NCBI GenBank assembly: GCA_030248135.1
Contig: JASANC010003066.1
Coordinates: 363,229 to 427,228, forward strand
DNA length: 64,000 bases
Direction: 5' to 3'
DNA from: Theristus sp. LFF4_11
Lineage: Eukaryota; Nematoda; Chromadorea; Monhysterida; Xyalidae
Shown here one piece after another: positions 59,701-64,000 of the stretch (positions within the stretch are counted from its first letter, which is position 1; each line of letters opens with the position of its first letter). The notes under the pieces were generated by a model, which had not been told where the DNA came from, made no database searches, and was given only the letters and a program-made list of their open reading frames with translations. Made by a program: the position numbers and the translations under genes.

Positions 59701-60530
59701 CACATCGACAGTTTCGTTGATCACGTTTGGCACAATAAGTTCAACGGTTAAAAAAAAACTCCGTGCACGCTGCTGATGTACAAGCTGTACAACTGTATCT
59801 TCACAAAAATATGGGCATGACATTTATCTATAAGATGCCAGATTCAGTGCGTCAGGTGCTCTCAAGAAAGGTTGTGTTTCAGATACAAATTCCCCACAGG
59901 AAAAACCGCAATTGGGGAACAGAAAAGTCCTTAAACGTTGAAAGGAATGGCCGCACTAGAGAGCAACAATAATAAATAACCAATAAAGTTGCGCGGTGGG
60001 AGGTCGAGATACCGATACGAAACTCCAGCAAGTTTGGGGTTCCAATAGAACGCCTCAATGAAACCGGCACAATATGCCTCGACGGCGACCGTGCGATGTA
60101 TTCGCCACCCGTCGTAGTCCACCAGCCGACGGCAGATTTCATTCGAGAAACTCTGATTTCTGCGATCCGCTTGCGTGAACGTTCGATCGCGCAGCATCGG
60201 CTGTTTCACTGCGCTGTTCACTGATGAACCGACGAATTTGCATGAGCGATTATTGTTGCTTTCGAAATCGTTTTGTTCCGGAATCACAGTGGTATTGAGT
60301 ATGGTAGCGTTTGAGTGCGATATTTTGAAATTAATCCTCGCGCCACGGGTTTGTGCTCGAAAGTAAACAGAAAGCGAGAAGTTCAGAAATGATGACGGCC
60401 AATGCAGATAGAGTTCTATCGCGACAAAAATCACAAGGCAGCAGAAAATCGACCGGTTTCTCCTTGAAAGCGCCATTGTTTGATTGATATTGTGCTGCGG
60501 ATTTAACGATCGCACTGTATGCTCTGACAT
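56701..60530 (-). CDS. GT61-family glycosyltransferase, type II membrane protein (EOGT/POMGNT2 superfamily)
   Basis: Seven exons, total 1,755 nt in consistent phase: 59981-60530 (ATG), 59496-59697, 59225-59312, 58311-58475, 57718-57988, 57114-57444 and 56701-56848 (stop TGA). The product is 584 residues. A signal anchor follows RRNR (SIFCCLVIFVAIELYL, about residues 28-44), with a lumenal stem carrying N-x-T/S sites. Catalytic-domain landmarks: ESKTVVVARNAPENPYL then LNLWLTLRFFNW (counterpart of the family's N-Y/W-H segment); REALFIPSEISGPLW and FRRAVL; PTVLFIDRVPR; and VLVGMHGAGMVH (~502-513) with GAVIVEL, the family signature. In the N-(Y/W)-H motif the His appears replaced. It probably transfers a sugar in the ER or Golgi; donor and acceptor are unknown. 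Exon 5 rests on a poor acceptor (A-rich), and the exon 5 donor is also soft. A MITE lies in the last intron. Confidence 0.87.
56947..57108. repeat. MITE family 'a', copy 5
   Basis: AGTCTAAATTATAGGGAAAC, AGCTGATTGGTTGGTGGTCACGTG and GTGATCGCCAACCAATCAGCTAG, with inner arms GGTGCAGGC-type. It lies in the last intron of the GT61 gene, ending a few bases from the donor of exon 6. Confidence 0.8.
58612..58692 (-). repeat. tRNA-like sequence (SINE head or pseudo-tRNA)
   Basis: The minus strand reads CCTGAGTGGTAGCGCG (D-arm/A box), a TTTTGTTTG loop, then CGGGGGTTCGAGCCCCG, a perfect T-arm with B box. Acceptor-stem halves do not pair well. It sits in a GT61 intron. Confidence 0.55.
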
Positions 60531-61202
60531 TTTTTTGCTTTTTTCACCATTATAATCACAAAGTAAAACATATGACGTTTCGTTTTCAACGGGAAAACCA
60601 ACGACGTATGGTAACTTTTCAATTAAAATAAAGAAATGTGCAGCCCTTGTGAGAAGAAACGGAGAAAATGTCTGAATACTGATATGCTTTTAAAAACAAA
60701 CGTTTGAAATGTGTAAAACAAAGAAAATGGACCTCCCAGGTGGATAGTTGCAATAAAAATATGTGGTAATATATTGGTAACGTGTTATCCAGAAATTGTT
60801 TTATTTTGGTGCTTTTCTGTCTTGCTGAATATTTTAATTCATTTCATTTTCCTTTTCGTCAGCGCAACTTCATGTTCAGTTTGTGTACATATGTGTTGTT
60901 AGAATGCGCTTCATGTTTTAAACTAAAAATAAAAATGTTTGCAGCACCGTTTTGCTGTATTTGAATGGCAATGGAGTGAGTGCGATGAGCGAGGCATATG
61001 AAGACGTGCGTGCGGTAACGGCATGCGATGTTGCAGCTTAAACAAATTGTTTTTCTCGACCGTTAAATTTTTTGGCATTTAGCGGCGATGGTTTCGTTTT
61101 GCCATGTTCACATCTGAGGGGATGTCACTGTACCATGAGTCATGACTGACACACACACACTGAAAAATTTTTGGCACACCACGTCACGTGACGACAGCCT
61201 AC
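60531..61202. other. Region upstream of the GT61 gene, no feature assigned
   Basis: AT-rich, likely promoter of the GT61 gene. No exon or named repeat seen. Confidence 0.4.
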
Positions 61203-61944
61203 CTAGAGATGTAAGGGTCAAAAAATTTTTTTTTTAATTTTTAAAAAAAAGTAAAAAAAAATGAGCTTTTTTTATTTTTTTTATTAAAAATTTTTGAAAT
61301 TTTTTCTTTAATGTGCCCTGAAAATGCCGTTTTTGGCATAATTTTTCGAAAGTTCAACAAAAATTTTCTTTGACTTTACCTTGTCACTTAGTCTTCAACG
61401 CTGCAGGTGGTATTCTGGATTGATTTATCGACTGTTTTCAGCCTTGGTGAGTGATGATCGACTCGCGCATTGAAGTACTTGAGCGTCGCAAAGGCTAGTT
61501 CAACAAATTCCGATGTCGCTAAGGTGAGATAGAAGCAGAGAACTCACATTTACGCATCGTTTTTCAGGATCTCGAAAGGTGGAAATTGCACTGTCTGCCA
61601 CTGCAAGCGTAACTTCGTTGGTTGCTCGTTGCTGTTTCGCCTCGTGTCGTCAGCATGATCACACCGGTTTGTTGTGGAACTTGTTTCCATGTTATTTGAG
61701 GTGAATTGAGAGGCAAAACACGAGACGTGATGTCGTCGGTGGGAAAATGGGGTCGCCGAAACCAAGTCTGAAATTTTCACCCTCCTCCCATATGAGTGGG
61801 GGTCATATGGTAAGTCGGTGGCTCCTCAGATGGTGATATTCGGACTCCCTGAAATATTCTGAACAACTTTCATTTAAAAAAAAATTAAAAAATTTTTTTT
61901 TAAGAAAAAAATAGAAAAAAAAAATTTTTTCTTGACATTTCTAA
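61203..61944 (+). mobile_element. TIR family A, full-length copy
   Basis: CTAGAGATGTAAGGGTC to TTGACATTTCTAAG. Essentially colinear with 4,823-5,582, with shorter A/T homopolymers. Confidence 0.85.
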
Positions 61945-62086
61945 GCCTACCTACCTCTCGATAATTTGCTAATAATAGCACGATTTGCTTTCGCCTTGGG
62001 TGTACTTGATGTTGGCCAACCAACTGTGTAATTCACGCTCTCAAAAGCTCATTTCGGGTGAATTATAACATTTATATAAAGGCCCG

Positions 62087-63033
62087 GGTACTCCTTCAAA
62101 ATATTAAATGAAAATGTCCGACTTTGTGTCCGATGTCCTACTCCTGTCCGCCGCGGTGTCCGGTCCCTGAAATCAAAGTTTCGGAAAATCGCGCGGGACA
62201 AGTCCCCGACGGATCGGGAAGGGGTATAGTTGCGGCCCTCTAAATGTGGCCTGAAAAGGCCTGAAAAGTTTCGGTCCGCTCATTGTACTTTTTTGTTGAA
62301 TAAAAGCTGCGATATTTTTATTGGAAGCTTCATTTGATCAACGTTGCACAAACAGCGTGCACGCATGCGCATCGTTTTTTGTTCGATGCGTATTTGAGTT
62401 GTTCTGTTGCGTTGCAACGAGACGCTACATCGTGATTGTGCAAAGCGAACAACAAACAACTTGCAAGCGCCGTTCACGCGCTACATTGTGATTGTGCAAA
62501 GCGAACAACAAACAACTTGCAAGCGCCGTTCACGCGCTACATCGTGATTGTGCAAAGCGAACAACAAACAACTTGCAAGCGCAGTTCACGCGCTACATCG
62601 TGATTGTGCAAAGCGAACAACAAACAACTTGCAAGCGCAGTTCACGCGCTACATCGTGATTGTGCAAAGCGAACAGCAAACAACTTGCAAGCGCAGTTCA
62701 CGCGCTACATCGTGATTGTGCAAAGCGAACAACAAACAACTTTCAAGCGCAGTTTACGCGCTACATCGTGGTTGTGCAAAGCGAACAACAAACAACTCGC
62801 AAGCGCAGTTTACGCGCTACCAACTGACTGTTTCATGCAATCATGTGAACGATCGGTATCCATCAAGCACAACACTTACCACAGACGCACTTAATCGAAA
62901 ATTTCAAATTCAAATAACTTCAAAATTTTGAATTTCAAAAAACCCTCACACAGGATTACTCAGCAGAACGAGGGCTTTCATTTAACTGCGCGCTGCAATA
63001 AAATTTGAGCGGACCCATATTTTTAAGGAGTAC
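62087..63033. mobile_element. Element with GGTACTCCTT ends carrying a 56-bp satellite
   Basis: Left GGGTACTCCTTCAAAATAT and right ATATTTTTAAGGAGTACC are inverted. TCCGCTCA words occur near both the centre and the right end (CGGTCCGCTC at 62,272; TGAGCGGACC at 63,007). The satellite array occupies the right-centre. Confidence 0.55.
62425..62816 (+). repeat. 56-bp tandem repeat, seven units
   Basis: Units start at 62,425, 62,481, 62,537, 62,593, 62,649, 62,705 and 62,761. Each begins CTACATCGTGATTGTGCAAA and contains CGAACAACAAACAACTTGC. Divergence is a few bases per unit (CCGTT/CAGTT, ATTGTG/GTTGTG). The open frames here only reflect the repeat. Confidence 0.9.
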
Positions 63034-63059
63034 CAAACAAAAATCGAATTTTTTTGAAC

Positions 63060-63373
63060 TGGTTAAAAAACAAAATGCCGATTTTTTTTAAATTCGAAAA
63101 TTTTCTTCTAATATGCTCTGAAAACCTCAATTTTGGCACAATTTTTCGAAAGTTCAACAAAAATTTTCTTTGATATTACCTCGCAAAACCGTCAGCAGTC
63201 GATTTTGGATTTTTTACCATTGGATTTTTGGATTTTAGACTTCAACAACTTCTGCGATGAAGTTTTTGAGTGGTTCTTCGAACTCCCTGGTTGATTTAGC
63301 ACAACTTTAGTTTTTAAAATTAAACAAAATTTAAAAAAAACAAAAATGACGATTTTTGTTTTTTTAACAACCG
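63060..63373. mobile_element. Family A' fragment
   Basis: AAAATTTTCTTCTAATATGC, TCAGCAGTCGATTTTGG and the terminal TTTTTTTAACAACC match 6,003-6,710 with an internal deletion. Confidence 0.6.
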
Positions 63374-63577
63374 GAACCCGGACGTTCAGATTTTTTGGGG
63401 ACATATTGTTTGTTTTTGTTGGGATGGGACTGGGACGTAGATTATTTACGCAGATTGTTCATGCGGTTTCGATTGTATTATGTATTTCAGCGATGAACTG
63501 ACGTGACGACGAGACGACGATCGCCCTGATCCACTCCACTTTAACAACCCCGAATCACCAGTCACCACCGCCGTCGT

Positions 63578-64000
63578 ACCTAGGGTTAGGGGCTTTGAAA
63601 AAAAAATTTTTTTTAAATTAAAAAATTTTTGTTTTTTTCAAAAAAAAATTTGGTTTTTTTTTCAAACTTAAAAAAATTTGAAAAATTTTTCTTCTACTTT
63701 GCTCTGAAAATTCGATTTATGGCATAATTTTTGAAAGTTCAAACCAAATTTTCTTCCTACTTCTTTGTGTGCTTAGGTACATGTCCATTATTTGGTCAGT
63801 TTGACGACGTACTCCATGTTTTTCGATTTGGATGACTTCTAGAGTCAATTTTTAGCGTTGAAATGACTTAACTGAATTGAAATATCGTTTCAGAACTCGT
63901 GTTCTTGCAACTTAGAACATGTTTTTTCCGTCGGTAGGCCATGAGAGGTACCTGATCTTTGGTGGATGGGCGTATGTTATAGGTCTAGCATGGAGTTGTG
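63578..64000 (+). mobile_element. TIR family B copy 7 (cut by the window end)
   Basis: CCTAGGGTTAGGGGCTTTG start, then the left half of family B, more diverged near the window end. Confidence 0.8.

Noticed and set aside
62425..62816. Regular 56-bp repeats resembling a CRISPR array
   Set aside because: Units are contiguous with no unique spacers; a eukaryotic tandem satellite within a TE.

Overview
The window is animal nuclear DNA. Protein-coding genes are broken into many short exons with GT..AG introns, and splice acceptors are mostly of the TTTTCAG type. There are no operons or ribosome binding sites. Domain content (TRIM-like RING/B-box, PX-SH3-RhoGAP, C-type lectin/EGF/PAN, GT61 glycosyltransferase, an RFamide precursor) is metazoan. 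Exon GC is clearly higher than intron GC. An intron-rich protostome invertebrate fits best. Scattered TTAGGC/TTAGGA-like strings hint at a nematode-type telomere repeat, but the sequence alone does not fix the phylum. I rebuilt gene models by hand from splice signals, phase agreement and family motifs.

Layout. (1) 1-1,041: 5' end of a RING-finger gene on the minus strand, running out of the window. (2) 1,085-10,560: a transposon nest, including a 2.0-kb Ginger-like element with a 4-bp CCGG target duplication and copies of several TIR families (A, A', B, C). (3) 10,733-13,026: a complete seven-exon RING/B-box/coiled-coil gene on the plus strand. (4) 14,524-40,584: a 26-kb, 25-exon ARHGAP32/33 (CdGAPr-type) PX-SH3-RhoGAP gene on the minus strand. 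Its 9.4-kb intron inside the RhoGAP domain holds two small secreted-peptide genes on the opposite strand, one ending in a canonical amidated Arg-Phe peptide. (5) 40,797-46,900: a second TE nest with extreme G/C homopolymers and telomere-like strings. (6) 48,138-53,960: a nine-exon secreted CTLD-EGF-PAN protein. (7) 55,158-55,546 (possibly to 56,003): a small single-pass membrane protein. (8) 56,226-56,390 and 58,615-58,690: tRNA-derived sequences. (9) 56,701-60,530: a seven-exon type II membrane glycosyltransferase of family GT61 on the minus strand. (10) 61,200-64,000: further TEs and a 56-bp satellite array.

The genes do not form one pathway. Gene classes present are ubiquitin-ligase-like proteins (two), Rho-GTPase signalling, neurosecretory peptides, and secretory-pathway or extracellular glycobiology proteins. 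The main unusual features are the Ginger-like element, the ~50-residue insertion in the SH3 domain, the nested peptide genes, the inverted MITE pair flanking three lectin exons, the telomere-like TIR family, and MITEs placed in introns of nearly every gene.
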